A DNA stretch of 10,874 bases from Hyphomicrobiaceae bacterium (lineage in GTDB: Bacteria > Pseudomonadota > Alphaproteobacteria > Rhizobiales > Hyphomicrobiaceae): NCBI GenBank assembly GCA_013214245.1, contig JABSQE010000140.1, forward strand, positions 1-10,874, read 5' to 3'. Made by a program: the position numbers and the translations under genes. Positions 1 through 6,871 of this stretch are shown here, one piece after another. Numbering within the stretch: the stretch's first letter is position 1; every line of letters starts with the position of its first letter. The notes under the pieces were generated by a model that worked only from the letters and a program-made list of their open reading frames with translations, was not told the DNA's origin and made no database searches.

Positions 1-228
1 ATAAAAACACCGTCATTTCATTCAGAGCGTGCCACTATCAATCGTTTGGTTCATGACATTGTAATGGATCTTGGTGGTTCAATCAGTGCCGAACACGGCA
101 TAGGGCAACTAAGACTTGAAGAAAACATGCGCTATAAGAGTAAAGTCGAACTTGATATGATGCGTTCGATCAAAATTGCCCTGGACCCACATCAAATAAT
201 GAACCCAGGTAAAATTTTCCGATTGTAA
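1..228 (+). CDS. FAD-linked 2-hydroxyacid oxidase/dehydrogenase, C-terminal end (partial, 5' end outside window)
   Basis: The frame is open from base 1 to the TAA at 226-228 and gives the last 75 residues. They include the motif SAEHGIG (about bases 85-105), the HGIG part following a conserved Glu-His pair, and end in a MNPGK segment. This combination is the C-terminal signature of the VAO/PCMH flavoprotein family that includes GlcD, D-lactate dehydrogenase and D-2-hydroxyglutarate dehydrogenase. These enzymes oxidise 2-hydroxyacids to 2-oxoacids with FAD. The Glu-His pair lies near flavin and substrate in characterised members. The visible part most resembles the D-2-hydroxyglutarate/D-lactate dehydrogenase branch, but substrate cannot be set from 75 residues. 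The reading frame runs through the left edge, so an internal TTG at 46 is not the real start. The frame is intact and ends at the normal family position, so the gene looks functional at this end. The gene symbol is left blank because several paralogues share this terminus. Confidence 0.88.
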   Translation: MKTPSFHSERATINRLVHDIVMDLGGSISAEHGIGQLRLEENMRYKSKVELDMMRSIKIALDPHQIMNPGKIFRL

Positions 229-820
229 CCTTTAGCGGATTTTTTTGTGTGTGGTATAAGCATTCTGCGCTATGCATGCATTTACTGGTATTAAGTAAGT
301 AGTTTTTATATTCAGAATTTACTTTCGCAATAAATAACAAATAACAACGTAACATAGCACGAAATTGAAGTCGTTATCAGCAGTAATATAAGTCCAGTGA
401 GTGTTTTTAATAAATCAAACGCACCAGTTTTTTATATTTTGATCTCAGGGGATTGCAGTAGTATTACTTCCTGCACTAGGACAAAATAAAGAAAGTAAAG
501 TTTCAAGAGTTAAGTTGTCAAAAACTACATAATGCGAGTTATGGAATTTTAACGCTCTTATGAGGAAAGTGTAAATTGCAATCTAATTCTACAAAATAAC
601 TGGAATCCGTTTGGCATATGCTGCTCTGCAGTATCTTTTGTGTCATGCTTAATCTATTTAGGTGTAATATATTCTTAGTGTACTCACAGCATAGATGTTT
701 TACATTTTGCAAGTCAGTAAATGGAGATCAATTAAGAAGTTTTGATTGTTCAATACTCTAAGGTCTATACCACTAGGTTACAGCTTTATTGTTTATGTGT
801 ACTGATCAGTGTAGTTTGAT

Positions 821-855
821 CAACCTTTGATGTTGGATAATAAATCTAAAGGTTG
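821..855. repeat. 8-bp perfect inverted repeat with 19-nt loop
   Basis: CAACCTTT (821-828) pairs with AAAGGTTG (848-855). Neither side is followed by a T-run, so it does not look like a standard intrinsic terminator in either direction. It lies mid-way through a gene-free region about 590 bp downstream of the oxidase gene. Confidence 0.35.
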
Positions 856-1032
856 CAAGAGTGTAGGCATAATAATATCACAATATAAATTTTCTTAAAC
901 TAACATGAATAGCTAAAATATTCGGTAGAATTTGTAGCTGGGTTTGCTGGAATTTAATAATATTTTACATGGAAATACACTTGAACTTCTTATTAACACT
1001 TTCTGTTAGAGTTGACTTGATTTCGGAATAGC

Positions 1033-1059
1033 TTGACACAGCTTATTGCATCTTATGAT
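1033..1059 (+). promoter_or_regulatory. Possible relic or orphan sigma70-type promoter
   Basis: A consensus TTGACA (1033-1038) is followed after 15 bp by TATGAT (1054-1059), one base from consensus. The spacing is shorter than the usual 16-18 bp. No gene starts soon after it, the next being bamD 700 bp away. It could be a leftover of a lost gene, a start for an unseen small RNA, or chance in AT-rich DNA. Confidence 0.2.
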
Positions 1060-1758
1060 TTCGTGTTTTGGCAAGTCTTTTTTTGCCTATTAAATTTTAT
1101 TAAGTTGTCAGAAACTCAGCTCTGCTGTTTTAGAATTGCCGTGTACATCATATGAATATTTGCAACCTAATTCGATCACGTTATAGCCTTGGTATGCGCT
1201 CAAAATTAGGATTAGGAGTGTTGAAGCTAGGATGCCCAATTAGATTGGCCAAAATAATTTTATATTTCTATACACAAAACAAATTATGCCAGTTATAGGT
1301 TTTACTTGTGTCGACAAGACGCAAGCGCCTTGAACTACCGAAGCTACGCGCCCACTATTATTTTCAGAAAACATGCTGGAGATAAGGTAGGAAAAAACTT
1401 TTATTCGGTAAATATAGATGCTGACTTAAAAACGAAACAAATTTTTTTAAACTGTAGCGTAAAATCAGATTTGCATTAGAAAAATAATGAAAAGTAGCTG
1501 CGAACCTTCTAAGTCAAACTATTAAAACATAACGCTCATTTTGCACTTCAGTATTTCTCACAATAGGACACATAATATTTTAGCTAAAAAAGCTATTTTG
1601 TATTACACTACGGCGCATAATAGCTAATAGTGGCTCACTTTGATTTCTGTGTAATTTAGCTATGTGGATGTTAAAAACAATTGAAAAAATGCTAAACTAA
1701 ATGTAATTGAACACCATTTTGTGACACTGAGCTAGGTGAACAAGCTAGCCAGCAGCAG

Positions 1759-1778
1759 GCATGAAAAAGCATGAAAAC
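1759..1778 (+). repeat. 10-bp tandem duplication across the bamD start codon
   Basis: GCATGAAAAA (1759-1768) is followed directly by GCATGAAAAC (1769-1778). Each copy contains an ATG, at 1761 and 1771, and the two are in different frames because the unit is 10 bp. The ATG at 1771 opens bamD; the ATG at 1761 opens a 26-codon frame that overlaps the bamD start. The purine-rich AGCAGG (1754-1759) is 11 nt from the 1771 ATG and only 1 nt from the 1761 ATG, which favours 1771. Confidence 0.7.
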
Positions 1779-2604
1779 TTCGCAGCTCCTTATAATCGGT
1801 ATAGCACACGTTCTTACATTAAACAGTTGCGCATCAACTAAAAACAATCAAAAAATACTAAATCCGGATCCTCCTAAAACAATGTATCTAACTGCGGACA
1901 GCTACTTAAATAAAGGGCAATTTGAGACTGCGGCTCGAAAATTTGAGGAGCTTGATCGTGACCATCCTTATTCTATAGAAGCACGTCGCGCCATTGTTAT
2001 GGCTGCGTATTCCTACTTTCGTGCAGGGCAATATCCAGAAGCTATCGCAACAGCTCGTCGGTATACTACGCTGCATCCAGGCACAAAATATGCAGCATTT
2101 GCACATCATATTATTGCCTCCTCATATTTTGAGGAAATAAGTGGTCCAAAAAACGATCAGACTAATACACGTAAGGCGTTAGCTGAGTTGAAAATCCTTA
2201 AATCTCGGTATCCCAATAGTAAATATGCAATGCAATCTGATAACCGAATTAGAATTGCGAGAGATAACCTTGCTGCCAACGAGATGGAAATAGGGCGTTA
2301 TTATCTTAAACGACGCAGTTATACAGCTGCCATTAATCGTTTTAAAATTGTTGCACGTGATTACCAAGATACTAGACACATTGAGGAGGCTTTGATGCGT
2401 TTAACAGAAACCTATTTAGCACTTGGTATTCGTGATGAAGCACAAAATACGGCCGCATTATTAGGCTATAATTTTCCTAAATCACGATGGTATAAAGATG
2501 CCTATGATCTTCTCAAATATGATGGACTAGCACCAAAGCGAGATCCCAAATCTTGGTTGTCACTAGTATGGAAAGGAATTGAGCCATCTCCGAGTAAGCT
2601 TTAG
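1771..2604 (+). CDS. bamD: BamD, outer-membrane assembly lipoprotein (ComL/YfiO family)
   Basis: BamD is the essential lipoprotein of the BAM complex that folds beta-barrel proteins into the outer membrane; it binds BamA from the periplasmic face. The 277-residue product starts with a short charged N-region (MKTS), a hydrophobic stretch at about 6-17 and a lipobox ending LNSC, giving Cys20 as the predicted lipidated residue. The mature part is a series of TPR-like helix pairs. The stretch at about 38-75, with YL.KGQFETAARKFEELDRDHP followed by A.RA, is the classic BamD first repeat; further repeats follow near 76-102, 105-150 and 168-200. Length is normal for alphaproteobacterial BamD. The start at 1771 is preferred because it places the signal peptide correctly. 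The second lipobox residue, Asn, is unusual but tolerated. In many alphaproteobacteria bamD lies between lpxC and recN; here both neighbours are missing and ligA follows after 323 bp. Confidence 0.93.
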   Translation: MKTSQLLIIGIAHVLTLNSCASTKNNQKILNPDPPKTMYLTADSYLNKGQFETAARKFEELDRDHPYSIEARRAIVMAAYSYFRAGQYPEAIATARRYTTLHPGTKYAAFAHHIIASSYFEEISGPKNDQTNTRKALAELKILKSRYPNSKYAMQSDNRIRIARDNLAANEMEIGRYYLKRRSYTAAINRFKIVARDYQDTRHIEEALMRLTETYLALGIRDEAQNTAALLGYNFPKSRWYKDAYDLLKYDGLAPKRDPKSWLSLVWKGIEPSPSKL

Positions 2605-2927
2605 TGTTACAAACAATTGAACTCTAAATTCAATCCTAGAAAGTTGGTCACGTTTGATTCACTTAAATGAAATTTTATGTAATTAGCGTTCGTTGAGTGG
2701 TATACATCATGAGCGTTAATGGTGTAGTTGTGCTCCGAATTTAATTCAGTATAGCTCATCAGGTCGCGTTCTAACTCGTGCTATTTAGTTGTAATTTTTT
2801 TATAAGTAACTTGATTTGGTTAGTAACCATAAACTTGAAAGCACTCACTAGATGCAGGTCATCCTGACTTGTACACGTGTATTTAGTTTAACTGAGTTTC
2901 AGCGTGTGATTGAAGTTGGAATAAGAT
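2605..2927. other. bamD-ligA gap where recN would be expected
   Basis: This 323-bp stretch has stops in all frames and no recognisable gene. In many alphaproteobacteria the order is bamD, recN, ligA, and recN needs about 1.65 kb, so it cannot be present intact. A GTG at 2604-2606 overlaps the bamD TAG in a TAGTG arrangement and reads M-L-Q-T-I-E-L before a TAA. RecN proteins often start Met-Leu followed by a short strand, so this may be the last scrap of a recN start, but seven residues are too few to claim it. Two short palindromes, 2817-2829 (TGGTTA-G-TAACCA) and 2872-2881 (TACACGTGTA), lie upstream of ligA. Its promoter must lie here if ligA is not cotranscribed with bamD; no clear -35/-10 pair was found. 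Confidence 0.6.
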
Positions 2928-5057
2928 ATGACTGTTAATTTGATCACTGCATTGTCGAAGAAAGTTGAAGAACTCTCAGACGCAGAAGCTACTGCTGAAC
3001 TGAAATGGCTTGCAAGTGAAATTAAGCGCCATAATTACATCTACCATAACTATGACCGCTCGGAGATTGCCGATGCTGATTACGATCGTCTTTTTAAGCG
3101 AAATTCTGCGATAGAAAGGCAGTTTCCTTTACTTGTACGCCAGGATAGTCCGAATAATCGAGTTGGTGCAAGAACAATTAGCACGTTTAATAAGGTTGAA
3201 CATCTTATTCCAATGCTGTCATTAGATAACGCTTTTAGTAAAACTGAAATGAGTGACTTTGGTTGTCGAATTAGACGTTTTTTAAACCTCAGAGATGATG
3301 AGCCTATAACTTTTGTAGCAGAACCAAAAATTGATGGTCTTTCCGTATCCATCCGTTATGAGAATGGCCGATTTGTTCGAGCTGCTACACGAGGAGACGG
3401 TTTGTTTGGAGAGGATGTAACAGATAACGTAAGAACTTTAAAAGAGTTGCCTGTACAACTAAATGGCAACGATGTTCCTAAAGTTATTGAGATAAGAGGT
3501 GAGGTGTATTTGTCTCATGATGACTTTGAGGTGCTTAATCAAAGACAAAAGGATGAAAATTGGAAAACGTTTTCCAATCCGCGTAATGCAGCCGCCGGTT
3601 CTCTGCGGCAACTAGATGCAAAAATCACAGCTTCGCGTCCTTTACGGTTTTTTGCTTATGGTTGGGGAGAGGCAACATCATTACCCTCTGATACACATAC
3701 TGGTGTGGTCGCAGCCTTTAAGCGTTGGGGATTACCTACAAATCTGCTTATAGAAAAGCATGATAAGGTAGAAGCTTTGATCAAATACTATAGTGATATC
3801 ATTCAACAGAGGGTACTGCTAGGTTACGATATTGATGGTGTTGTTTATAAAGTTGACCGTATAGATTGGCAGTACCGTTTGGGAGCTTCTGCACGTGCTC
3901 CTAGATGGGCAATCGCTTATAAATTACCTGCAGAACAGGCCATTACAACACTAGACGATATAGAAATTCAGGTAGGGAGAACAGGTGCACTAACGCCTGT
4001 GGCAAAACTGAGACCAGTCACTGTGGGTGGTGTTGTTATTTCTAATGCAACCCTTCACAATGAGGATGAGATAATTCGAAAAGATATACGTATTGGTGAT
4101 ATGGTGCGCATCCAACGAGCTGGGGATGTAATACCACGAGTGCTTGGTACCATTAAAAATTCACGACATAAAAATTCTGAGGCATATATTTTTCCCTCTA
4201 TCTGTCCCGCCTGTGGGAGTAAAGCAGTGCGAGAAATCGATAAAAAAACCGGTAAGGCTGATTCTATAAGGCGCTGTACAGGAGGCCTAATTTGTCCAGC
4301 ACAAGCAAAAGAACGCCTTAAACATTTCGTTTCTCGTAATGCTTTTGATATTGAGGGCTTAGGTTCAAAGCAGATAGAGTTCCTTTTTGAAGACGGTCGA
4401 GTGAGAAACCCAGCAGAACTTTTCAAATTGGAGTATAATAACTCCAAGTCTTCCCAACCACTAGAAGATCAAAAGGGTTATGGTCTTCTTTCTGTTGAAA
4501 AGTTGTTTGCTGCAATTCGAGCTCGGCGAACTATTAGTCTGGAACGGTTTATTTACTCTTTGGGTATCCGTCACGTTGGCGAAACTACAGCTCGAACTTT
4601 GGCACACGCATTTGGCGATTGGTGTACTCTACAAAAAAAAGTAGCTGTAGCCGACGCAAATGTTAATGATGAAGCGTATACATGTATCATGAATATCGAA
4701 GGTATAGGTCCAAGCGTAGCTTCCGCAGTTACGGATTTTTTCAAGGAAGAACACAACCTGTTTTTTCTCAAAGAACTCTTGTCCCATGTCAATATAAATA
4801 GTGTCATACCTCCATTTCAACATAAATCAGATATTGCAGGTAAGACTGTAGCTTTTACGGGCACACTGCAAAATTTAAGTCGCAATGAAGCTAAAGCTCA
4901 AGCTATTCGCCAAGGAGCTAAAGTAGTAAGCTCAATTTCAAAAAATACTGATTATTTAGTTGCCGGTATCACCACAGGTTCAAAACTGTCTAAGGCAGAG
5001 AGGTTTGGTATCACTGTTCTTAATGAGAGTGAGTGGATTAGTCTTCTCAATGAGTAG
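2928..5057 (+). CDS. ligA: NAD-dependent DNA ligase LigA
   Basis: LigA seals nicks in DNA using NAD+, joining Okazaki fragments and finishing excision repair. The 709-residue product has the full domain order and a normal length. Domain Ia lies at about 30-70 (YIYHNYD...ADADYDRL) and binds the NMN half of NAD+. The adenylation domain carries the KIDG motif with nucleophile Lys134, TRGDG at 154-158, EIRGEVY at 188-194, NPRNAAAGSLRQ at 217-228 and DIDGVVYKVD at 301-310. The OB fold covers about 330-410. A four-cysteine zinc finger uses Cys426, Cys429, Cys450 and Cys456. Helix-hairpin-helix repeats cover about 470-605, including GLGSKQIE, LGIRHVGETTA and IEGIGPSVA. A BRCT domain lies at about 634-709, with GKTVAFTG and Trp703. 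No key residue is missing. The ATG at 2928 matches the family N-terminus, although the Shine-Dalgarno is weak (GGAATA about 6 nt upstream). Confidence 0.98.
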   Translation: MTVNLITALSKKVEELSDAEATAELKWLASEIKRHNYIYHNYDRSEIADADYDRLFKRNSAIERQFPLLVRQDSPNNRVGARTISTFNKVEHLIPMLSLDNAFSKTEMSDFGCRIRRFLNLRDDEPITFVAEPKIDGLSVSIRYENGRFVRAATRGDGLFGEDVTDNVRTLKELPVQLNGNDVPKVIEIRGEVYLSHDDFEVLNQRQKDENWKTFSNPRNAAAGSLRQLDAKITASRPLRFFAYGWGEATSLPSDTHTGVVAAFKRWGLPTNLLIEKHDKVEALIKYYSDIIQQRVLLGYDIDGVVYKVDRIDWQYRLGASARAPRWAIAYKLPAEQAITTLDDIEIQVGRTGALTPVAKLRPVTVGGVVISNATLHNEDEIIRKDIRIGDMVRIQRAGDVIPRVLGTIKNSRHKNSEAYIFPSICPACGSKAVREIDKKTGKADSIRRCTGGLICPAQAKERLKHFVSRNAFDIEGLGSKQIEFLFEDGRVRNPAELFKLEYNNSKSSQPLEDQKGYGLLSVEKLFAAIRARRTISLERFIYSLGIRHVGETTARTLAHAFGDWCTLQKKVAVADANVNDEAYTCIMNIEGIGPSVASAVTDFFKEEHNLFFLKELLSHVNINSVIPPFQHKSDIAGKTVAFTGTLQNLSRNEAKAQAIRQGAKVVSSISKNTDYLVAGITTGSKLSKAERFGITVLNESEWISLLNE

Positions 5058-5069
5058 TTAATTCAAGCA

Positions 5070-5096
5070 TCACTTAAGTGAGTAATCACTTTTAAA
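5070..5096 (+). terminator. Possible weak terminator after ligA (palindrome plus hairpin)
   Basis: TCACTTAAGTGA (5070-5081) is a perfect 12-bp palindrome, and its right half AAGTGA also pairs with TCACTT (5086-5091) across a GTAA loop, followed by a short T stretch. It begins 13 bases after the ligA stop, the right place for a terminator. The stem has few G-C pairs and the T tract is short, so efficiency would be low. Confidence 0.35.
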
Positions 5097-5760
5097 ATTT
5101 ACTAGTGTGATGACATTATTAAGAGAAGTACGATCGGTTCGTTGCTCTTTTGCTGTTTATAGAATACTCTTTTTTAAAAGTAGTTATGACTGCAAGTGTT
5201 AGAGCGATAGCGCCGGAAGTATGATCAAAGAAACAAGTATTATATGCTTAGTAATGGCTTATATTAGTATTAATACTTTTCTTGCTTCAAATGAATTCTT
5301 CGCGCTCGACACATTTGGTAGTATTTTGATACACGGATAACTACTGCGATGATTCAAGGATACTATTGAAATAGCTAGATGCAAGTAGTTAATTAAAAAT
5401 AGATGAAGTGTTAAATTAAATAATTCTATTTGTCAGCTTTTAACAGTTAATAATATCTTTCCTAAAATTCGTTCGAGACGGTAATAAAAAAGGATTAATT
5501 GTAATATTGTCAGATGTTTCTGTGGGCTTATCTCCGGGAAAGTTAGCTACAAATTCGAAATAACTAAAGGATTTCTGATAGTGGAAATTAAAAGACTGCG
5601 AGCGTTGTTTGATTGTATAAATATTCTGGACACTTTTGTTATGGTTTCTTGATTATATCTGGTTTTAAGATAACATAGACAATTTGTTCAACAACCTACA
5701 ATTTAGGACTTTCGTACGTTTAACTTTCAGACATTTCAATAATTGGCTTAGGACTGGAAC

Positions 5761-5789
5761 TTGTTAGCCCGTATAGCGTAGTTTAAAAT
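5761..5789 (+). promoter_or_regulatory. Candidate sigma70-type promoter for the DNA glycosylase gene
   Basis: TTGTTA (5761-5766) matches four of six -35 consensus bases. After a 17-bp spacer, TAAAAT (5784-5789) matches five of six -10 bases. Transcription would begin near 5796, inside the inverted repeat at 5791-5813, about 60 bases before the start codon at 5859. Such matches are common in AT-rich DNA, but position, spacing and the adjacent dyad make this one credible. Confidence 0.42.
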
Positions 5790-5790
5790 C

Positions 5791-5813
5791 ATAATATAAC
5801 CGTGTTATATTAT
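5791..5813. promoter_or_regulatory. Perfect 10-bp inverted repeat with 3-nt centre, possible operator or leader hairpin
   Basis: ATAATATAAC (5791-5800), then CGT, then GTTATATTAT (5804-5813): the two arms are exact reverse complements. The element starts two bases after the candidate -10 box and would cover the transcription start, a classic place for a dimeric repressor. As RNA it would form a hairpin at the very 5' end of the message, which could protect the transcript. No T-run follows, so it is not a terminator. The arms are AT-rich, so chance is possible, though ten paired bases with a tight centre is the strongest dyad I found in the window. Confidence 0.5.
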
Positions 5814-5858
5814 TAAAGAGTTAGATGTTTATGGTGTATGAAGATTTAAAGGTCTGAA

Positions 5859-6515
5859 ATGCCGACCAATCGACTAGGTTCAACATGTGTTGTCGATAGA
5901 TTAGAGAGTAGTATCCTAATACTACGACAAAAGTGTCCAATTTTATGCAAAGTACATGATGTAACAGGTTCTCCTTACTTGTGGCAAGTGCCATCTGGGT
6001 TCGCAGGGATAGCACGCATAGTTGTTGGTCAACAACTTTCGGTCGCTAGTGCTGAGGCTATTTGGAAACGATGTGAGGATATAATCCGGCCAATGGCACC
6101 AGATACAGTACTTGGGCTTGATGATGTGGTTATGAAAATGGCGGGACTTTCCAGTTTTAAAATCCGCACCATGCGCGCTCTTTCTGAAGCCGTTATTAAT
6201 GATAAGCTGAACTTCGAGAGAATGGTTGATTTGAACGATAATGAGGTACGTAAAACACTAATTACCTTTTATGGAATTGGTCCTTGGACAATTGAGATAT
6301 TTTTGTTGTTCTGCCTTGGACGATTGGATGCTTTCGCGGCTGGAGATCTCGCACTTAAAGCAGCTGTCCAAAGAGCTTTTGATTTACCTAAACGTCCTAG
6401 TATAGATGAATTGCAGAATCTCTCCAACAATTGGCGACCCTTACGAGGTATTGCATCTCATTTATTGTGGTCTTATTATAACATTATGTGTAAAAAAAAT
6501 ACAAATTTAGGCTAA
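5859..6515 (+). CDS. alkA: DNA-3-methyladenine glycosylase II (AlkA-type, HhH-GPD family)
   Basis: This base-excision-repair enzyme removes alkylated bases such as 3-methyladenine from DNA by cutting the N-glycosidic bond. The 218-residue product has the HhH-GPD fold. A helix near 47-65 reads FAGIARIVVGQQLSVASA, where the QQLS segment is characteristic of the short AlkA-like group. The helix-hairpin-helix lies at about 134-145 (ITFYGIGPWTIE), and the catalytic Asp is Asp163 in AAGDLALKAA. WRPLRGIASHLLW at about 192-204 is the conserved C-terminal helix. The E. coli-type N-terminal TBP-like domain is absent, as usual for this compact form. The four cysteines of an iron-sulfur Nth/MutY enzyme are also absent, which argues against those relatives. 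AAAGG (5848-5852) lies 6 nt before the ATG and supports this start. The gene stands alone. Substrate range within the alkA group is inferred. Confidence 0.9.
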   Translation: MPTNRLGSTCVVDRLESSILILRQKCPILCKVHDVTGSPYLWQVPSGFAGIARIVVGQQLSVASAEAIWKRCEDIIRPMAPDTVLGLDDVVMKMAGLSSFKIRTMRALSEAVINDKLNFERMVDLNDNEVRKTLITFYGIGPWTIEIFLLFCLGRLDAFAAGDLALKAAVQRAFDLPKRPSIDELQNLSNNWRPLRGIASHLLWSYYNIMCKKNTNLG

Positions 6516-6749
6516 CATTCTTCGTCTTACCAAGATGGACTTCTCCACCTCTTTTAAGTCTTATTGCGTCTGGCTATTTCAGGTGATCTACACAGGGACT
6601 TAGCGTGCATCAATTATTCTCCAGATAAATTCTTAGTTCTAATAAGAGTTCTATAATTGGATGAATTGCAACATTTGTTATTTCCAGCTTTGACTATGTC
6701 ATTATGCTAGGCATTTACTTTAGGTTTGGAGATACAGGTTTTTTTTAGT

Positions 6750-6782
6750 TAGCTGACATTGAACTATTAATTAGGTCAGCTA
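6750..6782. repeat. 8-bp perfect inverted repeat with 17-nt loop
   Basis: TAGCTGAC (6750-6757) pairs with GTCAGCTA (6775-6782). A T-run precedes it on the plus strand and none follows on either strand, so it is not a normal terminator. It is the first of the hairpins clustered upstream of ccmI. Confidence 0.45.
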
Positions 6783-6795
6783 TAAATACACAGGC

Positions 6796-6837
6796 GTGGG
6801 AAATTGAAGTCAAATAACTTTTTAAGCCCACTTTTTT
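6796..6837 (+). terminator. Possible intrinsic terminator overlapping an alternative hairpin
   Basis: GTGGG (6796-6800) can pair with CCCAC (6827-6831), with extra pairing inside (AAA with TTT and AAGT with ACTT), and a run of six T follows at once (6832-6837). That is terminator-like on the plus strand. The right arm also belongs to a second possible hairpin, GCCC (6826-6829) with GGGC (6839-6842). The two cannot form together. It would end transcription from the glycosylase gene, 280 bp after its stop, or act in a ccmI leader. Confidence 0.35.
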
Positions 6838-6849
6838 AGGGCGCTTCCT

Positions 6850-6871
6850 AGCACTCTATAGCCAGAGTGCT
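6850..6871. repeat. 8-bp perfect inverted repeat with 6-nt loop
   Basis: AGCACTCT (6850-6857) pairs exactly with AGAGTGCT (6864-6871) around ATAGCC. Half of the stem pairs are G-C, making it one of the most stable short hairpins in the window. No T-run follows in either direction. It lies 200 bp before ccmI. Confidence 0.5.

Larger units (their letters stand above)
510..1116 (+). repeat. 17-bp imperfect direct repeat, copies at 510-526 and 1100-1116
   Basis: Both copies read TTAAGTTGTCA, then A or G, then AAACT, so 16 of 17 bases agree. They lie 590 bp apart in the same orientation inside gene-free DNA. Flanking bases do not match, so this is not part of a longer visible repeat, and I saw no third copy. 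It may be chance, a residue of an older duplication, or a binding site. Confidence 0.45.
229..1770. other. Long gene-free AT-rich region (about 1.54 kb) between oxidase and bamD
   Basis: No reading frame here shows a recognisable protein. Stops are dense in all frames. The longest stop-free stretch I followed is 1258-1479 (+, 73 codons, no ATG), about what chance gives in DNA this AT-rich. A 48-codon ATG frame at 1152-1298 has no Shine-Dalgarno and no recognisable product. Items present: a 17-bp near-identical direct repeat (510-526 and 1100-1116), an 8-bp inverted repeat (821-828/848-855), and a TTGACA with TATGAT 15 bp later (1033-1059). No tRNA T-arm was seen on either strand. The region could hold decayed relics of genes such as lpxC, which precedes bamD in many alphaproteobacteria, but I cannot identify one by eye. 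Confidence 0.7.
5058..5858. other. Gene-free AT-rich gap between ligA and the DNA glycosylase gene (801 bp)
   Basis: I found no gene. The first 40 bases hold a palindrome and hairpin that could end ligA transcription. The last 100 bases hold a promoter-like pair and a strong inverted repeat just before the glycosylase gene. Between them all frames are broken. A stop-free 39-codon run at 5444-5563 (+) reads DGNKKGLIVILSDVSVG in its middle, which is protein-like but has no start codon, no family I recognise and a length expected by chance. No tRNA or insertion sequence is visible. Confidence 0.65.

Noticed and set aside
229..250. TCCG/CGGA followed by seven T after the oxidase gene as a terminator
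   Set aside because: The T-run is good but the stem is only 4 bp with a 14-nt loop, so I did not list it as a feature.
801..823. Two palindromes centred 14 bp apart (ACTGATCAGT and TTGATCAA)
   Set aside because: Palindromes of 8-10 bp are common in a window this size, and no gene starts nearby.
1152..1298. A 48-codon plus-strand ATG frame
   Set aside because: No Shine-Dalgarno, no recognisable product, and a length well within chance.
1258..1479. A 73-codon stop-free plus-strand run, partly protein-like
   Set aside because: It has no ATG, no ribosome-binding site and no family resemblance. At this base composition roughly one such run is expected by chance in 1.5 kb over six frames.
4055..4447. 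A 130-codon minus-strand frame inside ligA
   Set aside because: It mirrors a conserved LigA coding stretch (OB fold and zinc finger) and shows no independent protein features.
5444..5563. A 39-codon plus-strand run containing ILSDVSVGLSPGKLA, considered as a pseudogene scrap
   Set aside because: No start codon and no family I can name; too short to separate from chance.
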